DNA from: Nipponacmea schrenckii
Lineage: Eukaryota > Mollusca > Gastropoda > Lottiidae
Assembly: GCA_030562195.1 (NCBI GenBank)
Contig: JAUJPP010000002.1
Location: 4,836,001-4,900,000, forward strand
Reading direction: 5' to 3'
Length of the DNA stretch: 64,000 nucleotides
Below the pieces are notes generated by a model. The model searched no databases and had not been told where the DNA came from. It worked only from the letters and a program-made list of their open reading frames with translations. The position numbers and the translations under genes were made by a program. Below, piece by piece: positions 40,540-51,564 of the stretch (position 1 is its first letter; each line of letters opens with the position of its first letter).

Positions 40540-41039
40540 NNNNNNNNNNNNNNNNNNNNNNNNNNNNNNNNNNNNNNNNNNNNNNNNNNNNNNNNNNNNN
40601 NNNNNNNNNNNNNNNNNNNNNNNNNNNNNNNNNNNNNNNNNNNNNNNNNNNNNNNNNNNNNNNNNNNNNNNNNNNNNNNNNNNNNNNNNNNNNNNNNNNN
40701 NNNNNNNNNNNNNNNNNNNNNNNNNNNNNNNNNNNNNNNNNNNNNNNNNNNNNNNNNNNNNNNNNNNNNNNNNNNNNNNNNNNNNNNNNNNNNNNNNNNN
40801 NNNNNNNNNNNNNNNNNNNNNNNNNNNNNNNNNNNNNNNNNNNNNNNNNNNNNNNNNNNNNNNNNNNNNNNNNNNNNNNNNNNNNNNNNNNNNNNNNNNN
40901 NNNNNNNNNNNNNNNNNNNNNNNNNNNNNNNNNNNNNNNNNNNNNNNNNNNNNNNNNNNNNNNNNNNNNNNNNNNNNNNNNNNNNNNNNNNNNNNNNNNN
41001 NNNNNNNNNNNNNNNNNNNNNNNNNNNNNNNNNNNNNNN
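40540..41039. other. assembly gap (500 N)
   Basis: Lies between the 1.4-kb repeat and the copia-like element; its 3' parts (integrase, RT, 3' LTR) could be inside. Confidence 0.99.
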
Positions 41040-41182
41040 GACATTGAAACTTATTAAGCCTACTTGTACTACAATGTTGCATTGGTTTACTCTTTACACT
41101 AATATCAATGCAATAATGCCCACAAGAGGTTAAATGCACAGTAACTGGTTTACCTAACATATATACTTGGTCATTATTGAGA

Positions 41183-42133
41183 TCAATTCAGAGGAAGATC
41201 CTTATCAATAACTTCAACCTTAATTGCCAAACGACTATTATTAATTTGAATAGGAATCTGGGCTACCTTATAAGAATAAACACCATCCCCAAATTTAAAT
41301 GCAGTATGACTTTCTGTGTAAATTATATCACGTTTAAAAGATTCATCTAAAGTTAAAAGATAATGTTCTAACGAAAGTTTACCACAAACAGTTTTACTAC
41401 ACGCAGTGTCAATAACAGCAGGATTAAATGCTTCCATAGTTAATATTTCATTAATGGTGTATTCTGTTGTTAATAGAACCAAGTTTACATCTTCCTCCAT
41501 TTCATCAACATTACACAAATCCACATTTGATGACTGATTTGGACAATTTCTATACCAATGATATCTTGAGTTACAAACACTGCACCTACTAACTGCCCCA
41601 TTGATTATGGGATTCATCCTCTGTGGTGAAGAATATTTACCACCTGGTTGACCAAAATGATTTCGAGTTTGGCCCTGACTGTTGATATCTGCAGACTTGT
41701 ATTTGTATTGGTTTCCAGTCCGTCCACTGCGTCGATTCCAAGAACTGGTTCTGATATTCGCATTACATACTTCTGCTTTTTCTGGTTTAATGTCAATATT
41801 ACTGGTCAAGATTTTTGGTTCTTCACCAGTTTTACCAAAAATTCTGTTTAGAGCAGATTTCATGTTATCAAATTTAACTTCAGTACAAGCTGTCAGTGCC
41901 ATCTGTCGCTCCTTAACTGATAAGTTAGCATTGTCCAAAAGCTTAAATGCTAAAATAGCCTCTGGAAGCACCATCTCATATTTCTTCATAGAATTATATT
42001 TCTGTTCAAACTCTGTTCAACTTTCCTTGGGAAGTTCAGTCACAAGTTGCCACATGTCCAGTTCATTTTTCCATTGACTGTAAGTCTTTCCTTTCAAACA
42101 AGGTGGATTCTTAAAACTGTTACCACTTGCCAT
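41183..42133 (-). pseudogene. gag and protease of the copia-like element
   Basis: Start MASGNSFKNP at 42133, then the copia-gag-type motif CLKGKTYSQWKNELDMWQL; a deletion and frameshift at about 42000-42017 remove part of gag. From 41989 down: FKLLDNANLS, a CCHC zinc knuckle (CSVCNSRYHWYRNCP), and an aspartic-protease-like active site VIDTACSKTVCG with a downstream FGDG loop. A stop at 41183 is followed in another frame by YMLGKPVTV-L-SCGHYCI to the gap. Nucleocapsid and protease functions are recognised; the element is defective. Confidence 0.75.
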
Positions 42134-42144
42134 CTTTAAACCAG

Positions 42145-42155
42145 CTCTGCTACCA
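42145..42155 (-). promoter_or_regulatory. primer-binding site (initiator tRNA-Met 3' end)
   Basis: TGGTAGCAGAG on the minus strand is complementary to the 3' end of eukaryotic initiator tRNA-Met. It is placed directly inside the LTR, where minus-strand DNA synthesis would be primed. Confidence 0.7.
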
Positions 42156-42156
42156 A

Positions 42157-42334
42157 TGTTAATCAGTTTAATACCACATAAACTCACAATACAGTACATA
42201 CATCATAGCACATGGATAAACAAGATGGCAGACTATTTCTCACTTCCCCAAGGGAGATCACTTTTACAACTCTTAGCTACAGACCACTAATACTAAAGTC
42301 AGACACCTACAATATACAAATACAATACTGAACA
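42157..42334 (-). repeat. 5' LTR of the copia-like element
   Basis: Begins TGTTCAG and ends TTAACA on the minus strand, so it has TG...CA termini. It is followed after one base by the primer-binding site. The candidate 5-bp target duplication next to it is GAACT (42335-42339); its partner would lie beyond the gap. Confidence 0.7.
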
Positions 42335-43155
42335 AGTTCTGTTAGAACTCGAATAGACATACTATCCTTATCCCGTAATTCTTGACAATAGTTTTTAATT
42401 TTTAATGCCTTTTCTTCAGTTAGTCTTATAGTCATATCAGTCGAATTAAGAATGAAACCCAAATAGACAATGCATTTAGTAGGTTTTAGAATTGATTTAA
42501 TCTGGGTGAATAGAAAAACCAGCTTGAATAGAAGCTTTGACTGTGTCTATAATATTTTGCTGGCATTCTTCTATGGTTTTAGCAACCAAAAGAGAATCAT
42601 CAATAAAGGAAGTATTGGCGTGACCCATTTTATGTAAGTGTGAGAACAGAACTTTAGTTAATTTTGTAAATATTCGTGGACTTGAGGTTAAACGCATTGG
42701 CAAGCAAGTAAATTGATACAAGTGTTGTTATAAACAAATTTAAGAAATCTCCTTTGTGATTTTCTGATCTGCATCGAGAAATAAGCATCTGACCAATCAA
42801 TGGATGCTAAATAACAATCCTGAGAAACAAGATCGATAGCTTGTTGTAAATCATCCGTTTTTAAATGTCTATAAGTTACATTCTCATTTAGTTCTTTCAA
42901 ATCAAGGATAATCCTTAATGACCCATCTTTCTTTGGTCTGGAGAAGATGTTAGATATGAATTCATTTGATTCATGACTACACTTTTCTACAATTTGCTTG
43001 TCAATGAATTTCAAATAAATCTCTCTTATCCTGGCCAATCACAAAGGGAGACATAATATTATTTTGATCTGGAGAACTGCTAAATTCAATTGATGCTCCA
43101 CAAATACAAGTTAAAATGAAATTATCAGTTGTGATACTTTTCCAATAATCCAAGC
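42335..43155 (-). pseudogene. DIRS-like reverse transcriptase, fragment
   Basis: On the minus strand: SLDYWKSITTDNFIL, then RPKKDGSLRIILDLKELNENVTY, CYLASIDWSDAYFSMQI (catalytic Asp), YQFTCLPMRL, and NTSFIDDSLL (the FIDD box). Then GFILNS, after which it is cut by the copia-like LTR. Wording such as FISNIF-RPKKDGS and W-DAYFS-I is typical of DIRS elements, which use a tyrosine recombinase instead of an integrase; that part is absent. Frameshifts near 42500 and 42720. Confidence 0.8.
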
Positions 43156-43182
43156 TACAGTACAGCAACTTTATAACTTATC

Positions 43183-43330
43183 TTCGTCGCCGGCGACGGT
43201 CTGCAGTTCGTCGGCAAAATAAGCTCAGACGGTCCCCAGTTCGTCGCCAGTTTGTCGGCGACGGTCTGCAGACGGCCGCCAGTTCGTCGGCGACGGTCTG
43301 CAGACGGTCGCCAGTTCGTTGCCGAATATT
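43183..43330. repeat. GC-rich minisatellite in the left end of the Tc1-type element
   Basis: Repeats of GTCGCCAGTTCGTCGGCGACGGTCTGCAGA-like units, GC-rich in an AT-rich region. Largely self-complementary (CTGCAG, CCGGCGACGG), so it could fold. A matching array in inverse orientation lies at 45112-45260. Confidence 0.85.
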
Positions 43331-45111
43331 TGACGACCTTCGTCAAAATTTCTATAATCTTTGTGTACATCATGACGTCAAGACTTTGCTTGACAACAGA
43401 CTAGTTTCTAAATATAGCTACATGTATTGTAGGTCTACAACGCAACTTTCTTTTTTTTCTACCAACAATGGTTCAGAAACTTTAAATATTACTTTTCATA
43501 TTTTTCACAATTGCATTCTAATGATCGGTAACTAGTCTACGAAAGACATTTCCCTGGTCAGCCTGATTAACAAGGAACATTGCTTTACCTCATAATGTCA
43601 TTCAAATCGACCTTAGCATTAATTATTGAGATTGTTTCAATTGTGAAAAAAATATACAAAGAGAAATATTGTCAAACTGAGCTTGCTATTTGTTCTGATA
43701 TTTTACCGTAGGTAAACTCATAAAAAGCGTTCCGGATAACTGATGGTGAAATTCTAACCGGTTGCTCGTGAAATCCTAGTATTAGTAGTTACTATTACAC
43801 CTGAACAAATTCCGATATCAGAATCTGAGACTGGATTCATTACAACGTTAGTAGTGATAATCCTTTCAATATGGTGCCCAAAGAACTTAAAAGTAGTGCT
43901 TGGATTGACGCTTTCAAACGAAACTAAACCCAAATGTATCTTGGCACGCAGTTACGAAGAAGTAGGCGTGGTTTCTCAAAACGTCAATCCCGACATCGTT
44001 GTTTTACCATTGGATGATGAAAATAGAACAAAGCGTTTATTGGTTATAATTTATACTCATTCATATGCATGAGAATGAAATATACCGAAGTAGGTGGATC
44101 TCACAGAGTTATTTATAATAATAGGCGGTGCCAGCAAAATGATGAATGTCTACTTATTAATATTATAATAGAGAAAAAAAAAAGAATAAATATTAATAAT
44201 CCGTCAATGAGCGCAGTCGGAACTGGTTAAGCATCATTGCTATATTGACCGCTGTAGATTTAGGCTGGGTTGGGCGTCGTGATTTTAAATATATCCCCCG
44301 TGATAAGTTTGAATTTAAAATTATAAAAATAGAGCCGGTGGGTGGCCCGAGAATTAATTTATTATAAAGTCCGAGGTTGTAGGCCTAGTCCCGAAAAGCC
44401 ATGGTAAAAGGGTTGATACAATTTCTTTTCATCGAATTGAGAATCTGCTTGATATCCTAGTTTCTATGGTTAAATAATCTGTTACAGGCTTTAAATTTCT
44501 ACGTTCTTTGGTTGGACACGATCAAGACTGGGCCTACTAGGTCTATTTGAGGTTTTCTACAGGTACATCTTACAACAGTAGCCTTTTTTGTAACCATAAA
44601 CGGCCTGATTACCGGGAACAAAGTAATGCACCCTCAGACCTTATTGATCACCAAAATAAGGTACTTTATTGTTTCAAAAAATTACTGTAGACCAAGCTTT
44701 CACCCCAAGTGCCCCAACACGCATTCCGTAGAGATTTGAAGTATAGGCTCCACCCATTTGTTCTCCTCTTGTCACTCTCAGTCTCATAGGCCGGCTATCG
44801 TTGTTTAATCTTTTGACGAAAAAAATAGATTGATGAAGCCTTTATTGGGCACATTCTGCATATCAACTCAAAACTAAGGTTTTTTTCCATGCATGTGTAC
44901 ATAATAAAAATTCTGATGACATGTATTTCAAAATAATAGGCTTAGCCTAGTAGTAGTGGCGCAGGCCTAGTGCATTGTTAATTTCGCTCATGAAAGAATT
45001 ATGATTCTTGGCGTCAAAAGATGAAGATTTGGATCGTGACGTGATGGTCATTAAATTATGACATCATCTTCAGTTCTTCTTGACAACGGAAAGCGATGGA
45101 TTTTCTTTCTG
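43331..45111. other. interior of the Tc1-type element, no gene recognised
   Basis: AT-rich; holds a 72-codon frame at 43854-44072 with no recognisable family. No DDE/D motif series found. Confidence 0.5.
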
Positions 45112-45260
45112 GAAGTGGCGACGAACTGGCGACCGTCTGCAGACGAACTGGCGACGAACTGGCGACCGTCTGCAGACGAACTGGCGACGAACTGGCGACC
45201 GTCGCCAGTTCGTCTGCAGACGGTCGCCAGTTCGTCGGCAAATGTTCTGCCGACCATCTG
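45112..45260. repeat. GC-rich minisatellite in the right end of the Tc1-type element
   Basis: CGACGAACTGGCGACCGTCTGCAGA units, four to five copies, partly in both orientations (the sequence turns around at about 45198). All frames are open over the array, which produces meaningless ORFs. Confidence 0.85.
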
Positions 45261-45306
45261 CAGATGATCTGCAGATAAAGATAAGTTATAAAGTTGCTGT
45301 ACTGTA

Positions 45307-45395
45307 AATCTTAGCTGACCTGCCTTAAAATTATCTTTTGATAATTTTCTGAAAAAGTTCCCCATTCTGTTAAAGAAGTAATAGTACTCACCAAG
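45307..45395 (-). pseudogene. DIRS-like ORF2 start
   Basis: Encodes MGNFFRKLSKDNFKAGQLRF, which continues in frame into the RT fragment at 43155 once the Tc1-type element is removed. Confidence 0.7.
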
Positions 45396-45593
45396 TCAGA
45401 AGTTACTTCTTTTTGTCTTGGTTGCTGGGTTGTTCCCCTGTCCTCGACAGGGTCCCCTCTTCCCTAAAAAAGACCTTCCTTTAGTAGAAGAGGGCTGTCT
45501 GTAATGACCCTTAAAGTTACTGTGATGATTATAGTGGTTATTGTAATTGTGGTTATTGTAACTATTTCCATAACCAGATATCCTCGATCTCAT
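45396..45593 (-). pseudogene. C-terminus of DIRS-like ORF1
   Basis: Asn/His/Arg/Gly-rich segment (SYNNHNYNNHYNHHSNF ... GRSFLGKRGPCRGQ) typical of the basic, low-complexity ends of DIRS gag-like proteins. Its upstream part is replaced by the Myb/SANT-bearing segment. Confidence 0.5.
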
Positions 45594-45813
45594 CTGATTG
45601 GTATCCTTTAATTCTTTCCCTCTTCACTGTTGGGAAGGAAGCATTCAGCTGCGCAGTAACGAAGTCCCAGACTGCCTTCTTCGATTGCGATGACACATTT
45701 GCCGAAAACTTGGCTTGAATTACTTGCTTCTTTGCTTGAATAAATTTGCACATAAGCATGACTTCATCTTCAGACCTGTTAGGGCGTCGAGTTGGCTTAG
45801 TTTTTTGCGACAT
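45562..45813 (-). pseudogene. Myb/SANT-like DNA-binding domain fragment
   Basis: 83 codons starting MSQKTKPTRRPNRSEDEVML. The pattern S-D-E ... LM-KFI-AKK-VI-AKFS-NV-S--KK--WDFVTAQLNASFPTVKRE matches Myb/SANT-like (Myb_DNA-bind_5 type) domains, found in host factors and in accessory proteins of Harbinger-type transposons. It is fused at its end into the DIRS ORF1 frame. It could be a separate inserted element together with 45814-46139. Confidence 0.55.
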
Positions 45814-45887
45814 TTTTGTTAGCTTAATTTAAGATGACGTCATTAAAAGGTATTTACTCACGTGAAACCATGGAGAAAAAGCGTATT

Positions 45888-45992
45888 CTTAAGTATTCAA
45901 TCTGCTTCACTAAGCAACGTACTAAGAGAGTTTATGCATATGAAAATAAGCATGTTGCTAAGTTAAGCAGATTGAACCATGCTTAAGAAAAA
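45888..45992. repeat. imperfect inverted repeat
   Basis: CTTAAGTATTCAATCTGCTT-ACTAAGCAAC is mirrored as GTTGCTAAGTTAAGCAGATTGAACCATGCTTAAG about 35 bp further on. A potential 28-30-bp hairpin upstream of the Myb/SANT ORF. Confidence 0.7.
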
Positions 45993-46139
45993 AGATAAGT
46001 TAAAAGTTAAGTATTTTTATGCATAATATTTTGTGATACAGATCTTTTAAGATTCATCAAATCACTAGTAACACTTGACAAAGCATAAGTGGAAATTATA
46101 ATTTTGTCACTAATCTTTTGTAATTTCATCTCAGTTATC

Positions 46140-47021
46140 TTAGTTGGAAGAGGTTTTAATATGATCCATATTTCCTATTATTATTACTTTTGGTGAGAAT
46201 ATTTGAATATTGTTAGGTCTAGGATATTTTTCTGCAAACTTTGATATTGTCTCTTCAACTTTGTTAGACCCATTTGCAGGTGGCCCAAAGAGATTATTGA
46301 TTATGCCTGCTAGTTTAGCATGAATGTCTTCTCCTGACTTCTCATCAAGGCTATATTCTTCCACCAAATAATTTTTCGAATTCATCATCATTACCATTAT
46401 GAGGAATTTCACCTTCTTCGATGTTTATGTCATTCTTTTCAGTATCATCCAACAAATCATCAATTTGTTGAGTTATTCCCTTCTTTTGTTCAATACGAGG
46501 GATTTTATATCTTCGTTGAGTCAGTTTAGACCATTCTCTTTCTGAATCTTCTTCAGAAAAATCACTTTCTAATATGATATGGGCGCTGCCATGTTCGTTT
46601 TCAATGACGTCGGCTTTTCTTTTTCTGTCGCCATCCATAAAATTACTATTATTTATGGAATCTTTAATGAAAGACATTATTTCAGCTTTAAAGTTCTTAA
46701 TCTCATTGTCAAGATGAGATTTATAATCCGTATCTGGTTTGAGTATATTCTCGTTAGATTGAGAATTGGCAGTGATTTGGTCTTGGATGACAAAGTCTTA
46801 CTGCTGTTACTATTTATAGGTGTCGAACTAGCCGAAGCGTTCTTATTACTAGCTTTGGAACCAATTTTCAGTTTTTCTGACAAAGCTTTCTTCTTCTGAT
46901 TCAAATTCTCTATCTTCTTTTTATCAAATAAGGTTTCAGCTAAATTAAAAGCTTCATTCGTCCTTCCATTAGATTTTGAAGGTGTCGAACCAGACGGGTT
47001 GGACGCCGAACCCAAATCCAT
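46140..47021 (-). pseudogene. DIRS-like ORF1 (gag-like), decayed
   Basis: Three frames in order: 47021-46677 (MDLGSASNPSGSTPSK ... KKKALSEKLKIGSK), 46677-46351 (acidic, EEDSEREWSKL ... EEGEIPHNGND) and 46412-46140 (EEYSLDEKSGEDIHAKLAGIIN ... KYPRPNNI). The last resembles the conserved DEKTG-type helix of DIRS ORF1 proteins. Two frameshifts; the middle-to-C-terminal part is replaced at 46140. The assignment rests partly on its position ahead of the DIRS-like RT in the same orientation. Confidence 0.6.
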
Positions 47022-47234
47022 ATTAGCTAGGCCTAGTGAGAATAACGAAGAAACTTCTACAATTGAAGTTCGATTCTGTGTTAACTAAATACACAGTAGG
47101 GAATAATCCCACAGTATAATGAAGGTCGACTAGAACTAAAACTATTTAGATTCTACCTCGACAGAGAACTTCAATTTCACGTCTTATCGCTAAGAAGGAC
47201 TTGGCAGTCGCGCGTCTTCTCCGCTTAGGAGATC
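47022..47234 (-). other. probable 5' region of the DIRS-like element
   Basis: Non-coding sequence upstream of ORF1; no terminal repeat partner can be identified in the window. Confidence 0.35.
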
Positions 47235-48623
47235 ACGTGGTATGGTGGAATCAAACTTTGCGGTCAAGTTCGATTTGGACGATATTTCGATAAACAGCTT
47301 TTGAGTTAATGCCCATGCCTCCATATTTGTTGTAGACACAATATAAGCTACAATTTTCAATGGATTTTAATGAAACTTGGTGTGAGCATTGGAATTGATA
47401 AGACGGCGTCAAGTTCGAATTTGAAGATTTTTCGATGAACGTTTTTTGAGTTATTGCCCTTGACTTATTTACATCACATCAAAATTTATTGTTGATGCAA
47501 TAGAAGCTACAATTTTCAATGGATTTGAATGAAACTTGGTATGACATTGGAACTGATAAGGCGGTGGTCAGGTTCGAATTTGATGATTTTTTCGACGAAC
47601 AGTTTATGAGTAATTGCCCTTGACTAAGTAAAATGGTGCAAAAATTCATTTGTTGTAGACACTATGGAAGCTACATTTTTTTATGGATTTTAAAGAAACT
47701 TAAAAATTAAAGACCTCAGTCAATTTCGATTTGGAGGATTTTTCGTTAACAGTTTTTGAGTTATTGCTCCTGCCTCTATATTTGTTGTATACACAAAAGA
47801 AGCTACAATTTTCAATGGTTTTAAAAGAAACTTGGTGTGAGCATTGGAATTGATAAGAGGGCAGTCAAGTTCGAATTTGAAGATTTTTCAAATGGTTTTT
47901 GAGTTATTGTCCTTGAATTAGTAAGATTGAATCAAAATTTTATTGTGGGTGCAATAGAAGCTACGATTTTCAATGGATTTTGATGAAACTTGGTTTGAGC
48001 ATTGGAGTTGATAAGACACGGTCAAGTTCAAATTTGACAATTTTTTTCGATGAACAGTTTTTGAGTTATTACCCTTGACCTAGTAAATTCTTGTCAAAAT
48101 TTAAGTGTTGATGCAATAAATCCTCCGATTTTCAAAGGATTTTGATTTAACTTGGTGTGAGCATTGGAATTGATTAGACCTCAGTCAAGTTTGAATTTGA
48201 CAGTTTTTCGATGAACAGTTTTGAGTTATTGCCCTTGACTTAGTGAAATTTCATCAAAATCTATTGTCGTTGCAATAAGAACAAAGCTTTAATTTTCAAA
48301 GGATTTTGATGCAACTTGGTGTAAGCATCAGAATAAATAAGACATTAGTCAAGTTTGAATTTCCGACTTTTTAACTAATGGTTTTAAAGTTATTGCCCTT
48401 GACTTAGTAAAATTGCGTCAAAAATTTTTGTGGGTGCCAAATAAGCTACAATTTTTAATAGATTTGATGAAACTTGGTATGATTATTGAAATAGATAAGA
48501 TGTAAGCTTTTGCCCTTGACTTCAATATTAATTCAGTGAATGTTTCTTAGTTATTGCTCAATTTATTATTTAAATTCAATGCTGCCAGTGGGCGTATGTT
48601 ACCTTGCCTGGCAAGCTATCTTT
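47235..48623. repeat. ATACGCCCAC-family repeat, degenerate internal array
   Basis: Degenerate tandem units of about 150 bp (GAAACTTGGTGTGAGCATTGGAATTGATAAG ... GAGTTATTGCCCTTGAC) ending in the family's constant 3' end GCCAGTGGGCGTATGTTACC-TTGCCTGGCAAGCTATC. Same family as 52631-54930. It sits just before the first recognised host exon. Confidence 0.8.
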
Positions 48624-48745
48624 GAAAGGTGATTTTTGAATTTTTTTTGCAGTACATGATTTCTGATATAATTTCACGGAAATGACTCTTATTGACAAGG
48701 TAGTAAAATGAATTGCAGAAAAGAATGGCTTTTTTGATGTTTCAG

Positions 48746-48865
48746 GTTTCTGAAAAAATATGTTTAGAAATCTATTGTGAAGATGATGTTGATAGATATT
48801 GTAGTTTGATTCTAGAAACTCTCAGTGAAAAGGCATTTAAAGAATTTAACCGTGTAATAATACAG
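48746..48865 (+). CDS. host gene exon (block 1, exon a)
   Basis: 40 codons, VSEKICLEIYCEDDVDRYCSLILETLSEKAFKEFNRVIIQ-type helical sequence. Acceptor TTTCAG, donor GTATTG; phase 0 to 0. Earlier exons are not found in the window because of the repeat upstream. Confidence 0.6.
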
Positions 48866-49113
48866 GTATTGTATATGACATAACTGAAAAAAAAAACAGT
48901 AAATGATGAAACTATAGGTGATGATTTGTTAAAACTTTCAATACCATTCCATTTTATTCAACTAGTTGTTATGTGATCAAAGAAAGACTTTGCAATTTCC
49001 TACACATCTAACTCTATTAAAATATTTTAATCCAGCCGTACACCTCAAATTTTTATTCATTTATTACAAACTTGTCATATATCCTTTGAAAATATTGATA
49101 TTAAATATTTCAG

Positions 49114-49255
49114 AATGAATATTATCATATTGAAGATACCAAAAGGAATGGAAAATTGTTATCTAAAGCTTGGGAGCCTTTTTATTCTAAATACATAGAA
49201 AACCCAGAATATTTATTTGAATGGAGTCCTTTAAAAAAGTATATTGAAGTTTTTG
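49114..49255 (+). CDS. host gene exon (block 1, exon b)
   Basis: Encodes NEYHIEDTKRNG ... SPLKKYIEVF; acceptor TTTCAG, donor GTAGGT. Ends in phase 1, matching the next exon. Confidence 0.65.
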
Positions 49256-49661
49256 GTAGGTATTGTAAACATATAAAATAAATGAGATTGTGACAAGTTA
49301 ATTCTGGCAGTTGAACTTACATGAATTTGGTTTCTTTTTGTTTGATTATATTTTAGTGATTATTAATAGAGTAAATCATTATTATTTGGTGAACATGCAC
49401 AATATTGTATAAAGTAAATCTAGTAGTATGTGACAGGTAAACTACTGTCAAGATGAATTTGTCCTGGCCAGATATTAGAGATTTACACAGTTTTGAAAGA
49501 TTTATACTAGTAGAAAATATGCATTATACAGAAAATATGAAAATCAATATCACATTTAATAAAGAATATTTCATACACTTTCAATAAAGAAAACAACAAA
49601 TCATGCCAGACAGAAACAATTAGTATATTTTACAACTATTTTTACTATTTTTTTCTTCAAG

Positions 49662-49943
49662 TTGGTCAAGAAAAGTCTAAATTTCTAACACAAAATTGCA
49701 AGGAAGAGCTTACTTTGGTTCTATCTAAAATAGAAGATTATTATAGTAGACTAGTAACAGGGGAGATAACCAGAAATGAAATGATAATGATTACTGAAAA
49801 ATCAGACAGAGTGAAAACACTTTTTCAAATAGTCAAGAAAGATGAAAAGATAGATTTGATATTAATTGTACGTCAGAAAGAGTTAACTGGTTTACAGGAT
49901 TATTTTGATCAACTACAATCTATGTTGAATATTGCCAGAATAG
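49662..49943 (+). CDS. host gene exon (block 1, exon c)
   Basis: Encodes GQEKSKFLTQNCKEELTLV ... LQDYFDQLQSMLNIARI. Acceptor TTCAAG, donor GTAAAT; starts with 2 bases completing the previous codon, ends in phase 1. Confidence 0.68.
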
Positions 49944-50467
49944 GTAAATATATTTTTACACTAATTCCACTTCTATATTGTCCATATCATGTCTGTATGT
50001 GACTGTATCGCCTGTATGACTTGACATTTTCTATTGAACAATTCTACTAATGTGAAAAAACTGCCCTCTAAATCTGGTGATAATTTGAGAAATTATGTAT
50101 ATCCACATTCTATCATGAGGTGTCATTTAAGTTATCTCTGTAAGATCATATTTTCTTGTGAATGGTATACTTTACTACAGTTACTAAATGCTGAGATCAG
50201 TTTGTAACAAAATTTAGATTTAGGTACCCATGTTTAGTTTTGAAATTAAATATGCTTTCAATCTTCACAATTTTTTAACGCTCTACTATTAATTCTTTGT
50301 TATATATTTAATTTGTTATGTCTGATTTGAAAAAATGTTGTGCTGTGTAATTTTTCCTTGCTTGTCTTTCAGTTTGTTAGCCAGTATAGATGTTTAACTT
50401 TTAAATTGCATAATATATGTATATATTTTATATATTTTGTATAGTTCCACTCTCTGTATATTTACAG

Positions 50468-51039
50468 GTTTTAAAGATGTTGTTGATCAGTTTGGTGAAG
50501 AGTATCATAAACTGACTAGAGACTCTCTTGATATGTCATTAAATCAACTTTATGAAACTTTGGTAAATTTTGAAAATGTGGAAATAGAGAATTATACACC
50601 AATCATCAATCCTCTCAAACTCTCTCCAACTATACAAGACATTCTACCAACTATTCCCAATCTAGAAAAAAGTCAGCTCTTTCTTAGCGTATGGAAAGCA
50701 AACGCAAGAAAAGAAGAAGGCACTTTATTTGAAAGAATTGAAACAGCATGGAATAATTCAATAAAAGAATGGCAGAAATTCTGCAAGGATTTTGAATCTG
50801 GAATGATTTCTTTTAAAAATTTTGAGAAATCTGCATCTGTTGTGGAGAATGAGAAGCATTTGATGTCTGAGCTCTGTAAAGTGTTTAAAAATGAAGACTT
50901 GATACAGCAGAGGGTGAAACAATATGAAACTTTTAAAACTATTACCACTTGTCAAAAAGCAAGTTCTGTCATTATGGAAATCAAGGATATGTTACAGATT
51001 TCTGGGGATTTTTCCATATGTACAAAAATAAAAACAATG
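50468..51039 (+). CDS. host gene exon (block 1, exon d)
   Basis: 190 codons, GFKDVVDQFGEEYHKL ... TTCQKASSVIMEIKDMLQISGDFSICTKIKTM. Acceptor TTTACAG, donor GTAAGT. The largest exon seen. The pattern of helices followed by GDFS matches the RNF213 stalk as I remember it. Confidence 0.72.
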
Positions 51040-51564
51040 GTAAGTTAAGTAAATATCTTATTATTTATAAGGCCAGACCAATTTTTTTTCTTGTTTTACG
51101 GATTTTTTTGGAAAAAATCTGTAAAGGCAGGAGGAAAAAAAAAAAGAAAAAAAAAAAGGACCAAAATTGAGGGTAGGAGGGAAAAAAAAAAAAAAAAAAA
51201 TCCACACCAATCCCGGCTGTATAGTGGACAACAGAGCAGTTAATTCAATCATGGGTATTGTGCCACTGCCATATCAAATTTCAGCCCCATAATTCAGAAA
51301 TATCGTATATCCAGAAAATGCTTGGAATATATCTGGAATTAGTAAACCACGATCTTTTAACTTCTGATGCTGTGAAGTTATATACCATAATGCTTACAAA
51401 ATGCTTCCCAGTTAATGTAAAGTCGATTAACATTATGGGCTGTGAATCCAACATTCAGTTCTTTCAATAATTCTAGAGAATGTCATTAAACATCTTATGA
51501 TCTTTTCTAGTATTTTCATAGTCTTTTGTAGATGGTAAACAATCATATTTAATACTACTAGTCA
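51040..51564. other. intron segment with A-rich tracts
   Basis: Intron between exons d and e. A/G tracts lie at 51134-51200. The segment GACCAATTTTTTTTCTTGTTTTACGG (51073-51099) is mirrored at about 55180-55212, marking an inverted pair of another repeat family. Confidence 0.5.

Larger units (their letters stand above)
41040..42334 (-). mobile_element. copia-like LTR retrotransposon, 5' part
   Basis: Contains a 178-bp 5' LTR, a primer site and decayed gag/protease, running into the gap. It is inserted in the reverse-transcriptase region of the DIRS-like element: the DIRS frame reads to ...RVLTEL at 42335 and is then cut by the LTR. Integrase and RT are not visible. Confidence 0.75.
43156..45306. 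mobile_element. Tc1/mariner-type element, 2.15 kb
   Basis: Starts CAGTACAGCAACTTTATAAC at 43158 and ends with its inverse at 45304, flanked by TA on both sides. Removing it with one TA restores the DIRS reading frame exactly (...GQLRF | SLDYW...), which proves the target duplication. No transposase is visible inside (the longest frames are short), so it is non-autonomous. Just inside each TIR lies a minisatellite built from CGTCGCCAGTT and CTGCAGACGG-type units. Confidence 0.9.

Noticed and set aside
45058..45365. Overlapping 60-104-codon ORFs with Gln-Thr-Asn-Trp-Arg-type repeats
   Set aside because: All come from a GC-rich minisatellite open in every frame.
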